DNA of 31,835 bases from an uncultured Phascolarctobacterium sp. (GTDB lineage Bacteria > Bacillota > Negativicutes > Acidaminococcales > Acidaminococcaceae). Positions 1 through 9,792 of the stretch are shown here, piece after piece. The position numbers were made by a program, and so were the translations under genes. The notes under the pieces were generated by a model. The model made no database searches. It was not told the DNA's origin and worked only from the letters and a program-made list of their open reading frames with translations. Numbering within the stretch: the stretch's first letter is position 1; every line of letters begins with the position of its first letter. Location of the stretch: NCBI GenBank assembly GCA_946002345.1, contig CAMFZA010000001.1, positions 1 to 31,835 on the forward strand, in the 5' to 3' direction.

Positions 1-1118
1 CCCCGCACCGCCCGTGGCCCCCGATCACAGCCGGCCCGGCGGCTGCGCCGCTCCACACCCGCACTGCGACCCTCGGTGGTAATGTTGGCCCCCATGCGGT
101 TTAATTCTACCACATGCATAAAACGATTCTCGAAGACGGTTTCTGTTACCTTGCTCCGTCCCTCGGCCATAACCATCATAGCCATCATCTGGGCCTGCAT
201 ATCCGTAGGAAAGCCGGGATAGGGCAGTGTTTTAATGGCTACGGGCTTCAAGGGCAGCTTACCTACCACGCGCACCTTATCAATGTCCTCTTCCACAAAG
301 GCACCAGCCTCACGCAACTTGGCAATGAGGGGCTTTTGATGCTCGGGCAGCACGTTTTCGATAATAACGTCACCACCAGTCATAGCTGCAGCAATCATAT
401 AAGTGCCCGCCTCAATACGGTCGGGAATAATGGTGTAATCAGCTCCGTGCAGCTCCTTTACACCCTCAATGCGAATGGTATCCGTGCCTGCACCGCGAAT
501 CTTAGCACCCATTTTATTCAAATAGTTGGCCAAATCGACGATTTCCGGCTCTTCAGCAGCATTCTCCACGATGGTTACACCTTCGGCTAAGGAGGCAGCC
601 ATCAGCACATTCTCCGTTGCGCCTACACTGGGAAAATCAAAATAAATATTAGTGCCCTTCAGTCCATTAGGAGCGCTGGCATCAATATAACCATGACCCT
701 GCTCAATCTTCACGCCCAAGGCTTCGAAAGCCTTCAAATGAATATCGATGGGGCGAGCACCAATAGCACAGCCACCGGGCATAGAAATGCGCGCCTTGCC
801 CACACGAGCCAACAGGGGCCCCATCACCAAAAAGGATGCACGCATGGTGCGTACCAGCTCATAGGGAGCCTCATAAGACGTAATTTTTGTACTATCTATA
901 TCCAGAACGTTGGGTTCAGGGCAGCTCACTGCCAGCCCCAAGCATTTCAAAACCTCACTTATAGTATGTACGTCTTCCAGCTGGGGCACCTCATCCAAAT
1001 GACTGGGTGTAGTTCCCAAAATGGAAGCCGCAATAATTGGCAATACAGCGTTTTTCGCACCACTGGTCTTAACTGTACCCACAAGGCGTGTCCCGCCTTT
1101 TACAACTAGCTTTTCCAA
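1..1118 (-). CDS. murA: UDP-N-acetylglucosamine 1-carboxyvinyltransferase MurA, C-terminal part cut by the window edge
   Basis: Catalyses the first committed step of peptidoglycan synthesis in the cytoplasm, transferring enolpyruvate from PEP to UDP-GlcNAc. Reading the minus strand gives a typical MurA N-terminal half: VKGG..L.G.V..SGAKNA near residues 6-24, then GGCAIG.RP.D.H and [13 protein letters not shown] segments (here [12 protein letters not shown]), and later [18 protein letters not shown] and ENRFMHV. The start is a TTG at 1118-1116 with AGGAGG six bases upstream, because no ATG fits. The frame stays open to base 1, so the stop lies outside. About 370 codons are present. The last roughly 20 codons (bases 1-60) no longer resemble MurA and are unusually GC-rich; see the findings. 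It is transcribed away from the atp operon, behind its own promoter. Confidence 0.93.
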   Translation of the reverse strand, partial: MEKLVVKGGTRLVGTVKTSGAKNAVLPIIAASILGTTPSHLDEVPQLEDVHTISEVLKCLGLAVSCPEPNVLDIDSTKITSYEAPYELVRTMRASFLVMGPLLARVGKARISMPGGCAIGARPIDIHLKAFEALGVKIEQGHGYIDASAPNGLKGTNIYFDFPSVGATENVLMAASLAEGVTIVENAAEEPEIVDLANYLNKMGAKIRGAGTDTIRIEGVKELHGADYTIIPDRIEAGTYMIAAAMTGGDVIIENVLPEHQKPLIAKLREAGAFVEEDIDKVRVVGKLPLKPVAIKTLPYPGFPTDMQAQMMAMMVMAEGRSKVTETVFENRFMHVVELNRMGANITTEGRSAGVERRSRRAGCDRGPRAVR

Positions 1119-1182
1119 AATAATCCTCCTGTATGTGCGAAGAAAAGTCCTCGAAAACAATTAATGGTAGCAATATTTTATC

Positions 1183-1210
1183 ATTATAACGGACCAATTT
1201 TCAATACCAA
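1183..1210 (-). promoter_or_regulatory. Probable sigma-70-type promoter of murA
   Basis: The minus strand reads TTGGTA (1210-1205), a 16-base spacer, then a perfect TATAAT (1188-1183), about 65 bases before the murA TTG start. It lies just after the terminator of the small upstream gene, which fits separate transcription of murA. Confidence 0.6.
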
Positions 1211-1213
1211 CTA

Positions 1214-1243
1214 CAAAGAAAAAGCCGGTATTTTTTCCGGCTT
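1214..1243 (-). terminator. Rho-independent terminator of the small coiled-coil gene
   Basis: On the minus strand AAGCCGG and CCGGCTT form a 7-bp stem around an A-rich loop, followed by TTTCTTTG. The stem begins within the stop codon of the gene at 1242-1427, so termination is very close to the end of translation. Confidence 0.75.
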
Positions 1244-1427
1244 AGTGATTGATGCGCTGGCGGTCTGCAAGAATATTATAATAGGTTTCCTTATCCATCA
1301 GCTCACGACGAATAGCCTTTTTAGCCTCCTCGTCCTGCACCTCAGCCAAGCGTTGACGCAAAGCAGCGATTTCCTGTTTTAGCATGAGCATCTTATTGCC
1401 CGCTAAGCTTTCTAACATATCTGCCAT
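1242..1427 (-). CDS. Small coiled-coil protein of unknown function (61 aa)
   Basis: I do not recognise this protein. It is 61 residues, charged and predicted to be almost all helical, with heptad-like spacing of leucine and alanine between about residues 14 and 45 (KQEIAALRQRLAEVQ), which suggests a short coiled coil. There is no membrane segment or cysteine. It is credible as a gene because it has a strong GGAGGG ribosome site 8 bases before the ATG, its own promoter (TTGCAT, 17, TATTCT) and its own terminator. It lies between the end of the ATP synthase operon and murA, all on the same strand. The context gives no firm clue to its role. Confidence 0.75.
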   Translation of the reverse strand: MADMLESLAGNKMLMLKQEIAALRQRLAEVQDEEAKKAIRRELMDKETYYNILADRQRINH

Positions 1428-1455
1428 CCTACAGCCCTCCTTTTATTACTCTTAT

Positions 1456-1484
1456 AGAATACTATATGCGACTACTTTATGCAA
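1456..1484 (-). promoter_or_regulatory. Promoter of the small coiled-coil gene
   Basis: The minus strand carries TTGCAT (1484-1479), a 17-base spacer and TATTCT (1461-1456), placed after the atp operon terminator and about 30 bases before the ATG at 1427. Confidence 0.65.
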
Positions 1485-1523
1485 GGGGTAACCACCTTAA
1501 GTTTGATTTTTTGTTACAGGAGA

Positions 1524-1553
1524 AACAAAAACCCCCGCCCTAACGGACGGGGG
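1524..1553 (-). terminator. Rho-independent terminator of the ATP synthase operon
   Basis: The minus strand has a GC-rich hairpin (CCCCCGTCC / GGGCGGGGG, loop GTTA) followed by TTTTTGTTT. It sits 33 bases after the atpC stop codon and marks the operon end. Confidence 0.85.
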
Positions 1554-1585
1554 AATTGTTATTTTTGCATTGTCTTGTATGCTTT

Positions 1586-1996
1586 TTAAGCCATACCTGC
1601 AACCTTCAGACGGGTAATAGCTCTCTTCAGTGCGCGATGAGCACGTGCATTGTCTACGTCAGCCTCCTTGCTAGCCAGGCGGCGCTCAGCGCGCTCCTTA
1701 GCAGCATTGGCACGAGCGGTGTCAATGTCAGTATCTGCATCAGCAATAGTTGCTAATACAGTGCATTTGCCACCCTTCATTTCCAGGAAGCCGCCGCATA
1801 CAGCGAAGGATTTTTTGCTACCGTCGGCAAATTCTAGCTTCATAGGAGCAACATCGAGAGTTGCAATTATGGGCAAGTGGTTTGCCTTAATACCCATGCC
1901 GCCCACCAGGGAGCGGAAGCCTACATAGGTTACGTTATCAGCGGAAAAAAGCATTTTATCCGGCGTGACAATTTCAAAATTAAAGGTTGTAGCCAT
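1586..1996 (-). CDS. atpC: F1 ATP synthase epsilon subunit
   Basis: The epsilon subunit is part of the central stalk. It links gamma to the c ring and can inhibit ATP hydrolysis. The protein is 136 residues, the usual length. It has the N-terminal beta-sandwich (FEIVTPDKMLFS near residues 7-18 and GIKANHLPIIATL near 35-47) and a C-terminal helical hairpin rich in Ala, Arg and Lys (about residues 85-135). It is the last gene of the operon, starting 2 bases after the atpD stop codon, and is followed by a strong terminator. Confidence 0.95.
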   Translation of the reverse strand: MATTFNFEIVTPDKMLFSADNVTYVGFRSLVGGMGIKANHLPIIATLDVAPMKLEFADGSKKSFAVCGGFLEMKGGKCTVLATIADADTDIDTARANAAKERAERRLASKEADVDNARAHRALKRAITRLKVAGMA

Positions 1997-1998
1997 TA

Positions 1999-3441
<1,443 letters not shown>

Positions 3442-4326
3442 TTATTGTTGTGCTTGCTTCAGTGCTTCTACGCCGCCAACGATTTCGTTGAGTTCGCGGG
3501 TAATGGATGCCTGACGCGCCTTGTTATAGGACAGCTCCAGGTTTTGTACCAGCTTAGCAGCGTTATCAGTTGCAGAAGACATAGCAGTCATACGAGAACC
3601 CAACTCACTGGCAGCGGATTGTACCAGTGCAGCGTAAACAACGGTCTCCAGGTACTTGGGTGCAAGTACGCTCAAAGTCTCGTTTTCACCGGGCTCAAAC
3701 ATAAAGCTTGCTTCGGCCTTGCCAGCTTCTTTAGCAGGCGGCTCTACCGGCAGAATCTTCTCGCAGGTAGGAGTCTGGGACAAAGCGGATTTGAAAATAG
3801 TATATACGATGCGCAGCTCGTCAAAGCCCTCAGCAGCAAAACGCTTTGCTGCGTCCTGGGCAACTTCTACTGCGTTATCATATGCAGGTCTGTCAGAGAA
3901 GCCAAAATGGGATTCCAGCACATTGTAGCCACGACGTTGGAAGAAGTCTCTAGCCTTACGACCGCAGGTGATAACAACAACCTCGTCCTCACATGCAGAA
4001 ATCTCAGCAACAGCCATCTTCAAAGCGTTGGAACTGTATGCGCCTGCCAGACCTTTATCAGAAGCGAGCACCAGATAACCAACTTTTTTAACTTCACGAT
4101 GTTGAAGCAGCGGGTGTTCCTTGGCACTTAGGTTTGCAAGAATGCTTGGATCGCTCACAACGTTGGACAACACTTCTTTGATCTTGATGGCATAAGGACG
4201 GCTAGCAGCAGCACGCTCTTGAGCTCTTCTCAAGCGAGCAGCAGCAACCATCTTCATAGCCTTAGTGATCTTACCAATGTTACCTACGCTCTTCATGTGG
4301 CGATGAATCTCGCGTGCAGTAGCCAT
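3442..4326 (-). CDS. atpG: F1 ATP synthase gamma subunit
   Basis: Gamma forms the rotating shaft inside the alpha-beta hexamer. The 294-residue protein has the conserved N-terminal helix (REI.RH.KSVGNIGKITKAMKMVAAARLRRAQ, about residues 6-37) and the matching C-terminal helix (SRMTAMSSATDNA and ITRELNEIVGGVEAL near the end) that together make the coiled-coil rotor. The central domain carries SDKGLAGAYSSN, typical of gamma. It starts 7 bases after the atpA stop and is translated in the same operon. Confidence 0.97.
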   Translation of the reverse strand: MATAREIHRHMKSVGNIGKITKAMKMVAAARLRRAQERAAASRPYAIKIKEVLSNVVSDPSILANLSAKEHPLLQHREVKKVGYLVLASDKGLAGAYSSNALKMAVAEISACEDEVVVITCGRKARDFFQRRGYNVLESHFGFSDRPAYDNAVEVAQDAAKRFAAEGFDELRIVYTIFKSALSQTPTCEKILPVEPPAKEAGKAEASFMFEPGENETLSVLAPKYLETVVYAALVQSAASELGSRMTAMSSATDNAAKLVQNLELSYNKARQASITRELNEIVGGVEALKQAQQ

Positions 4327-4333
4327 TAGTTAA

Positions 4334-6157
4334 TCACCTACCTTCACTAACAAAGGTTTCCTTGAACTCGGCGATTGCTTTCTTCAAAGCTTCTTCATTC
4401 TCATCAGTGATTTTCTTGGTTTTCAGGATATCTGCGCCAACTTCAGGATGGTTAGCTTCCATGAAGTCCAGGAATTCTTTTTCGCAGCGAGTTACTTCTT
4501 TAACTGCTACGTCATCCAGATAACCCTTGGTGCCAAGGTAAATTGCCATAACCTGTTTTTCAACAGACAGCGGGCTGTATTGACCTTGCTTCAGAACCTC
4601 GGTCAAGCGTTGACCACGGTCCAGCTGAGCCTTGGTAGCCTTATCAAGGTCAGAAGCAAACTGAGCAAATGCTGCCAGTTCGCGGAATTGTGCCAAATCC
4701 AGACGCAGAGTACCTGCAACCTGTTTCATAGCTTTAATCTGAGCAGCACCACCTACACGGGATACGGACAGACCGGAGTTGATAGCCGGACGGATACCGG
4801 AGTAGAACAGCTCGGATTCCAGGAAGATCTGACCGTCAGTAATAGAAATTACGTTGGTCGGAATAAAGCCGCCTACGTCGCCTGCCAGGGTTTCGATAAC
4901 GGGCAGTGCGGTGATGGAGCCGCCCTTCAGCTCGTCGTTCAGCTTAGCAGCGCGCTCCAGCAGACGGGAGTGCAAATAGAATACGTCGCCGGGATATGCT
5001 TCACGTCCGGGAGGACGACGGAGCAGCAGGGACATTGCGCGATATGCAACAGCGTGCTTGGACAGGTCGTCATATACGCACAGAACGTCTTTGCCTTGAT
5101 CCATGAAGTATTCTGCCATGGTTACACCAGCATAGGGAGCCAGGTATTGCAGCGGAGCAGAGTCAGCAGCAGTAGCTGCAACGATGATGGTGTATTCCAT
5201 TGCGCCGTGTTGTTCCAAAGTACGAACAATGCGGGCAACGTTGGAAGCCTTTTGACCGATAGCTACATAAATGCAGATAACGCCCAGGCCTTTTTGGTTG
5301 ATGATGGTATCAACTGCAACTGCGGTTTTGCCGGTGCCACGGTCGCCGATGATCAGCTCACGTTGGCCACGTCCGATAGGAACAAGTGCGTCGATACATT
5401 TAATACCAGTTTGCAGCGGGGTATCAACGGACTTACGATCTGCGATACCATGTGCAGGGGATTCAACAGGACGGTGTTCAGCTGCAACGATTTCGCCTTT
5501 GCCGTCGATAGGAGCGCCAATAGCGCTAACTACACGACCCAGCAGGCCTTCGCCAACAGGAACTTCCATGATGCGGCCGGTACGACGAACTACGTCGCCT
5601 TCCTTAATCTTGGTTTCGCCACCCATCAATACGATACCAACAGAATCCGGATTCAGGTTCAGAACCATGCCGGATACGTTGTGGGGCAGTTCTACCAATT
5701 CGCCAGCCATTGCGTTTTTCATACCGATAACGGTTGCGATGCCGTCACCGATCTTCTCAACGATACCAACCTCTTCGAGATCAGCGTCCACTTTGTAATT
5801 CTCCAGCTTAGCGCTGAGAGCATCACCCATAGCTTCGGGCTTGGTGTATTCGTGGATGTCGATGCCGCTGAGGGCAACTTCCATCTTCTTCAGCTTACGA
5901 GCAGCAGAAGCATCAAATACCTTATCGCCAACTTGTACGATGATGCCGCCGAGAATGGAGGGGTCAACCTTCTTGTTCAAGAAGATTTCACGGCCCAGCT
6001 TCTCAGTGAGAATTGCAGAAATGGATTGATACTCGTCAACAGTCAATTTCTTAGCTGTAGTAACGTTTACATCTAAAAGCTCTTTAATGGAGCCCAGATC
6101 AATTTTGAAGTCGGACAATTCTTGCTTCAGCAAAGCAATATTTTCTTCACTCTTCAT
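4334..6157 (-). CDS. atpA: Fused ATP synthase delta C-terminal domain and alpha subunit
   Basis: At 607 residues this is about 100 longer than a normal alpha subunit. Residues about 103-607 are a standard alpha: [20 protein letters not shown]-loop GDRGTGKT at 271-278 (about 102 further on than in E. coli), then the signature [21 protein letters not shown] and the alpha C-terminal domain. Residues about 25-98 match the C-terminal domain of the delta (OSCP-like) subunit: a LDV.VTTA strand, [22 protein letters not shown] and [16 protein letters not shown] correspond to the delta pattern of 'KLSRKVKLN.KID.S...G.I...GD...D.S.RG.LERL'. The N-terminal helical domain of delta (about 105 residues) is absent here and from the operon. 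The start is firm: GGAGGTGA lies upstream of the ATG and only about 100 non-coding bases separate it from atpF. I know of fused b-delta in mycobacteria but not of this arrangement. Confidence 0.95.
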   Translation of the reverse strand: MKSEENIALLKQELSDFKIDLGSIKELLDVNVTTAKKLTVDEYQSISAILTEKLGREIFLNKKVDPSILGGIIVQVGDKVFDASAARKLKKMEVALSGIDIHEYTKPEAMGDALSAKLENYKVDADLEEVGIVEKIGDGIATVIGMKNAMAGELVELPHNVSGMVLNLNPDSVGIVLMGGETKIKEGDVVRRTGRIMEVPVGEGLLGRVVSAIGAPIDGKGEIVAAEHRPVESPAHGIADRKSVDTPLQTGIKCIDALVPIGRGQRELIIGDRGTGKTAVAVDTIINQKGLGVICIYVAIGQKASNVARIVRTLEQHGAMEYTIIVAATAADSAPLQYLAPYAGVTMAEYFMDQGKDVLCVYDDLSKHAVAYRAMSLLLRRPPGREAYPGDVFYLHSRLLERAAKLNDELKGGSITALPVIETLAGDVGGFIPTNVISITDGQIFLESELFYSGIRPAINSGLSVSRVGGAAQIKAMKQVAGTLRLDLAQFRELAAFAQFASDLDKATKAQLDRGQRLTEVLKQGQYSPLSVEKQVMAIYLGTKGYLDDVAVKEVTRCEKEFLDFMEANHPEVGADILKTKKITDENEEALKKAIAEFKETFVSEGR

Positions 6158-6261
6158 ATTGTACCAATCACCTCCGAATACCGGCTCTTAGTCCCACTGT
6201 TTCGCATTTACAGCGGACCGCGTCCGGCCTAATAGGGAAACGAGCAAAATCACTGCATCAA

Positions 6262-6741
6262 TTATTTCATGATGGAATCAACGATTTTGCTAGCCATTTT
6301 TTTGTCTTCTTCAGAATTCAGCTTTTGCTCAACAATTTTGCCGGCAGCGATCATGGACAGGCTGATAACCTGTGCACGAACTTCATCCATAGCTTTCTTC
6401 TTTTCAGTAGCAATAATCTCTTTTTGAGCTGCTACATATTGCTCCTGCTCAACCTTAGTGTCAGCCATAATCTTGTCATGAGCTGCTTGAGCGGTTTTGC
6501 GGGCGTTTTCAATGATAGCCTGTGCTTCCTGTCTTGCATCCGCTAATTTTGCAGCATATTCAGCTTTAACTGCTTCAGCATCCTTTTTAGCCATTTCAGC
6601 AGTCTCTAAATCGCTAGCAATTTTATTCTTGCGCTCTTCCATGATACCCAGTACAGGTTTGTAAACGAATTTAGCAAGAACGAAAACAAGAACCAAAAAG
6701 TTCAGGATTTGCGCGATAAGTGTTGCGTTAATATTAACCAA
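6262..6741 (-). CDS. atpF: F0 ATP synthase b subunit
   Basis: The b subunit is the peripheral stalk of F0F1, anchored in the membrane and reaching the top of F1. The 159-residue protein has one N-terminal membrane helix (about residues 7-27, ILNFLVLVFVLAKFVYKPV) followed by a long charged, Ala-rich helix that would form the dimeric stalk. Length is normal and there is no delta domain on its C terminus, so this is not the mycobacterial b-delta fusion. It lies between atpE and the fused atpA; about 100 bases with no credible gene follow it, where atpH would be expected. Confidence 0.95.
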   Translation of the reverse strand: MVNINATLIAQILNFLVLVFVLAKFVYKPVLGIMEERKNKIASDLETAEMAKKDAEAVKAEYAAKLADARQEAQAIIENARKTAQAAHDKIMADTKVEQEQYVAAQKEIIATEKKKAMDEVRAQVISLSMIAAGKIVEQKLNSEEDKKMASKIVDSIMK

Positions 6742-6785
6742 TTATCTCACTCTCCTATTTGTTTTCTTAATTTACGGATTCTAGA

Positions 6786-7040
6786 TTATTTTACGAAGGG
6801 GTTAGCGAATACCAGTACTACAGCGATAACGTAGCACAGAATAGGCATGGACTCTACCAGACCTACGGATACCAGCATGTTGGTGAACAGTTTGCCAGCT
6901 TCTTCAGGTTGACGAGCCATGGATTCAATAGATCTACCAGTTAAGTTACCGTTACCAAGAGCAGCGCCCAGAGCTGCACCCAGGCAGATGAATGCAACAG
7001 CGACCATAGATGCTGCAATAATAATTGCGTTTTCAGTCAT
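6786..7040 (-). CDS. atpE: F0 ATP synthase c subunit
   Basis: The c subunit forms the ion-translocating rotor ring. The 84-residue protein has two membrane helices (about 5-32 and 54-80) joined by the polar loop ARQPE (42-46). The ion-binding carboxylate is Glu63, followed by Ser64 (GLVESMPI). The position of Gln32 in the sodium-binding ring of Ilyobacter is Asn30 here (ALGNGN). Glu-Ser is found in sodium-coupled rings, whereas Asn30 and Met65 resemble proton rings such as those of Bacillus, so ion specificity is open. A GGAGG site precedes the ATG. Confidence 0.96.
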   Translation of the reverse strand: MTENAIIIAASMVAVAFICLGAALGAALGNGNLTGRSIESMARQPEEAGKLFTNMLVSVGLVESMPILCYVIAVVLVFANPFVK

Positions 7041-7102
7041 TGAAATTTCCTCCTATCAATCATAAGACATTTTGATTTTAAATTTTTAGAATGACTTTTA
7101 AA

Positions 7103-7813
7103 TTAGTGATGCGCAAAAGCCAGCGCGAAGCTGGTCAGAGCCAGCATGGTGAAGATAAAGGCTTGCAAGAAACCAATAACCAAGCTGAACATTACCCAGA
7201 ATTCAGGTACAACCCACGGAGCCAGTTGGTACAGTACAATCAACAGGATTTCGCCTGCCAGAATGTTACCGAATAGACGAAGGGCCATAGTCAACGGTTT
7301 TACAACTTCGTCTAACAAATGCAACGGCAAGAATGCGGGAGAAGGACTAACATAGTGCTTGTAATGGCTCAAGCCCTTTTGGCCGATACCAATGATGTGC
7401 ACACCGATTGCAACAGTCAAGGACAGTGCAAAGCAGGTGTTAACGTCGTTGGTAGGAGAAGTCCAGTGTACACCAACCTGCGGCAACATACCAATTTCGT
7501 TACTAATAAAGATGAACATGAAAAGGGTGATAATAAAAGGAGCCATGTACTTGCGTCCTTTAATACCCAGTTGGCCTTCCATAAGATCGTTTAAGAATTC
7601 AATGAAGAACTCCATAACATTTTGGACTCCGCTAGGAACCATTTTCGGATTTTTGGCGGCCAGCAAGAAGAGAACAAACACTACTGCCATTGTAATCCAG
7701 GTCATATACATGGTTTGCATATGAATAACAATACCAGGTGCTACTTCTTGAGCAAGGTAATGGATAATCTCACCGGAATGTTCTTGTGCTGCAGCTGCTG
7801 CTTCATTTCCCAT
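7103..7813 (-). CDS. atpB: F0 ATP synthase a subunit
   Basis: The a subunit provides the ion half-channels against the c ring. The 236-residue protein has five or six membrane helices. The essential arginine is present in KPLTMALRLFGNILAGE, and the C-terminal helix near IGFLQAFIFTMLALTSFAL is typical. Its ATG overlaps the atpI stop codon by one base (TAATG), so the two are probably translationally coupled. GGAG lies 7 bases upstream. It is followed by atpE after about 60 bases. Confidence 0.95.
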   Translation of the reverse strand: MGNEAAAAAQEHSGEIIHYLAQEVAPGIVIHMQTMYMTWITMAVVFVLFLLAAKNPKMVPSGVQNVMEFFIEFLNDLMEGQLGIKGRKYMAPFIITLFMFIFISNEIGMLPQVGVHWTSPTNDVNTCFALSLTVAIGVHIIGIGQKGLSHYKHYVSPSPAFLPLHLLDEVVKPLTMALRLFGNILAGEILLIVLYQLAPWVVPEFWVMFSLVIGFLQAFIFTMLALTSFALAFAHH

Positions 7814-8241
7814 TATTTCTCTCTCCTTTCTTCACGTTCCCCCTCTTTATTGAGCTGGTACGCGATAATTGTTAGATTAAAAAGTAAAAATATATGTATC
7901 AGCAGAAGGCCCATGCAGACGCCTGCCACATTGGCCCCCTGCCTTAACAACAAAATAATGATGCTGGATGCGGACAAAACCCGATACCAACGATGGCGCT
8001 TCATGATTGCAAGTCCCCGCTGAGGGTCCTTTACATAGGGCAGTGCTTTTTTCATGCCACGAACCAGAATCACGGTGTCCAAAAGCCCCACCACAAAGCC
8101 GCGAAACAAGGACAACGCTGCCTCAGGATGCCCCAAAACCTGGAGTGCTATGACCATCACAAGGCCTATGCAGGCCGGCAGCATCAAAAAACGCTTATAA
8201 CTACCCCTAACCACGGGCGTGAAATCAAAGTTCATCATCAA
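7813..8241 (-). CDS. atpI: ATP synthase subunit I (AtpI-like membrane protein)
   Basis: This 142-residue protein has four predicted membrane helices (about 17-36, 43-62, 85-103 and 105-128) and lies directly upstream of atpB, the standard place for AtpI. AtpI proteins are assembly or stability factors for the c ring and are poorly conserved, so the assignment rests mainly on topology and position. Three consecutive ATG codons occur at the start (8241-8233) and no strong ribosome site marks one, so the exact start is uncertain by two codons. The stop overlaps the atpB start. Confidence 0.8.
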   Translation of the reverse strand: MMMNFDFTPVVRGSYKRFLMLPACIGLVMVIALQVLGHPEAALSLFRGFVVGLLDTVILVRGMKKALPYVKDPQRGLAIMKRHRWYRVLSASSIIILLLRQGANVAGVCMGLLLIHIFLLFNLTIIAYQLNKEGEREERREK

Positions 8242-8244
8242 GAT

Positions 8245-8538
8245 TTACTCGTCCTCGTCCTGCATTACTGAATATACTAGCTTGAAGAAGGTCAGGAAAA
8301 TCGTGACGATAGCAAGGCTGATACCTGCCAGACGAAAGGTGTGGTCACCTGTCTCAAAATAAGCATCCAGCCAATCTCCACCAAAGTAAGCCAAAAGAAA
8401 GTCAAAAACTATCATGGCTGCCAAGGAAGAAACCGTAGCTAAAGCGTTAAACATTTTGAGACGCTGTTTGCGCTCCCTTTCCTCTTTACGCTGATTTCGG
8501 TTCTCCACAGCTGCTCCCTTGCTCCTTAATTTTTCCAA
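8245..8538 (-). CDS. atpZ: AtpZ-type small membrane protein of the ATP synthase operon
   Basis: The first gene of the atp operon encodes a protein of up to 97 residues with a basic cytoplasmic N terminus followed by two membrane helices (about 35-53 and 68-90, with an FFG.W-type loop, here YFGGDWLD). This matches the AtpZ/AtpI family (ATPase_gene1) that precedes atpI in many Firmicutes. In some bacteria AtpZ with AtpI supports magnesium or calcium transport or ATP synthase assembly. The longest reading frame starts at a TTG (8538-8536) with no good ribosome site; a GTG ten codons later or Met34 are alternatives. It ends 3 bases before atpI. Confidence 0.75.
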   Translation of the reverse strand: MEKLRSKGAAVENRNQRKEERERKQRLKMFNALATVSSLAAMIVFDFLLAYFGGDWLDAYFETGDHTFRLAGISLAIVTIFLTFFKLVYSVMQDEDE

Positions 8539-8585
8539 GCCTAATAGACCATCTGCAAGTTCACAGAATGGTACAATATAATTTT

Positions 8586-8614
8586 AATTTATTTCACAAA
8601 AATTGTCCACTCAA
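8586..8614 (-). promoter_or_regulatory. Candidate promoter of the ATP synthase operon
   Basis: The minus strand has TTGAGT (8614-8609), a 17-base spacer and TAAATT (8591-8586) in an AT-rich gap between wecB and atpZ. The -35 box overlaps the wecB stop codon. Read-through from wecB is an alternative. Confidence 0.4.
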
Positions 8615-9777
8615 TTATGCTGAAATTCGGAGAAATTTTCCACCGAGTAACCATTTTTGCGTAAAATCGCCTTAATAATTCGCTCGCAGGCCTTGCCATC
8701 ACCATAGGGATTAGCAGCCTCCGCCATAGAGCGATAATGGTTGGCATCATCCAGAAGACGATTGGTCTCCCGGAGAACATCCTCATAGGCTGTACCTACA
8801 AGCTTCACGGTGCCAGCCTCCACGGCTTCAGGACGCTCTGTAGTGTCCCTCAGCACCAAAACAGGCTTGCCCAAAGCCGGTGCCTCCTCCTGAATGCCAC
8901 CGCTATCAGTGAGTACAATGTCCACCTTGGCCATCAAATTGGCAAAGGGCTCATAATCCATGGGCTCGATAAGGTGAACACGACTTAAATGGCCCAGCTC
9001 CTGGTTCACAATCTCGCGCACCTTGGGGTTTTTGTGTACGGGGAAAATAGCCTCCACATCCTCGTGGGTCTCCAAAACACTCTTCAGGGCACGATAAACA
9101 TGACGCATGGGCTCACCCAAGTTTTCTCTTCTATGAGTGGTCATCAAAATCAGCTTGTGACCTGTAGCAAAGACCTTATTAAAGTCTTCGTCAGCAAAAT
9201 GATAATCGCTGTGCACGGTGGTTTGCAGCGCATCGATAACTGTATTACCGGTTATAAGAATACTGTCGGGGTTAACATTTTCCTTCAGCAAATTGCCCTT
9301 ACTGGTAGCAGTGGGTGCAAAATGCATATCGGCAATGGAGCCTGTCAGCTTGCGGTTCATTTCCTCGGGATAAGGAGAATACTTGTTGCCTGTTCTCAGG
9401 CCAGCCTCCACATGTCCCACAGGAATCTGGGCGTAGAAGGCAGCCAAGGCTCCTGCAAAGGTGGTGGTAGTATCACCATGCACCAGCACCATATCGGGCT
9501 TGGCCTCCTCCATGACGGGCTTTAGCCCCATGAGAGCACGAGTAGTTACATCATATAGGGTTTGACCACTGGTCATAATATTTAGATCGTAATCGGGCAC
9601 AATCCCAAACAATTCAAGCACCTGATCCAGCATCTCCCTATGCTGGGCTGTCACAGCTACAATAGGCTGAATGTATTCAGGGTATTTGCGCATTTCCAAA
9701 ACCAACGGACACATTTTGATAGCCTCCGGACGAGTGCCGAAAACTGTCATCAGCTTAAGCTTTTTTATCTTCTCCAC
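8611..9777 (-). CDS. wecB: UDP-N-acetylglucosamine 2-epimerase
   Basis: Interconverts UDP-GlcNAc and UDP-ManNAc in the cytoplasm, providing ManNAc for envelope polysaccharides. The 388-residue protein has the family marks GTRPEAIKM (about 15-23), VHGDTTTTFAGALAAF, HVEAGLRTG, TTHRRENLG and DSGGIQEEAPALGKPVLVLRDTTERPE, so the nucleotide and allosteric sites look intact. It starts at a GTG (9777-9775) behind GGGAGG. It lies 15 bases downstream of wecA and is almost certainly cotranscribed with it. A wecB gene just before the atp operon is a common arrangement in Firmicutes. Confidence 0.95.
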   Translation of the reverse strand: MEKIKKLKLMTVFGTRPEAIKMCPLVLEMRKYPEYIQPIVAVTAQHREMLDQVLELFGIVPDYDLNIMTSGQTLYDVTTRALMGLKPVMEEAKPDMVLVHGDTTTTFAGALAAFYAQIPVGHVEAGLRTGNKYSPYPEEMNRKLTGSIADMHFAPTATSKGNLLKENVNPDSILITGNTVIDALQTTVHSDYHFADEDFNKVFATGHKLILMTTHRRENLGEPMRHVYRALKSVLETHEDVEAIFPVHKNPKVREIVNQELGHLSRVHLIEPMDYEPFANLMAKVDIVLTDSGGIQEEAPALGKPVLVLRDTTERPEAVEAGTVKLVGTAYEDVLRETNRLLDDANHYRSMAEAANPYGDGKACERIIKAILRKNGYSVENFSEFQHN

Positions 9778-9792
9778 GGTTTTTCCTCCCTC

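Noticed and set aside
4448..6076. Long plus-strand open frame of 542 codons opposite atpA (and similar ones opposite atpD and atpG)
   Set aside because: It is antisense to a clearly conserved gene, has no ribosome site and its protein resembles nothing; such frames arise from the codon bias of the real gene.
6158..6261. A separate atpH or a delta N-terminal domain between atpF and atpA
   Set aside because: Only 104 bases are available, with no start codon and ribosome site leading into a delta-like sequence. A 22-codon open stretch there has no similarity to delta. A small CGGAC/GTCCG hairpin is the only feature.
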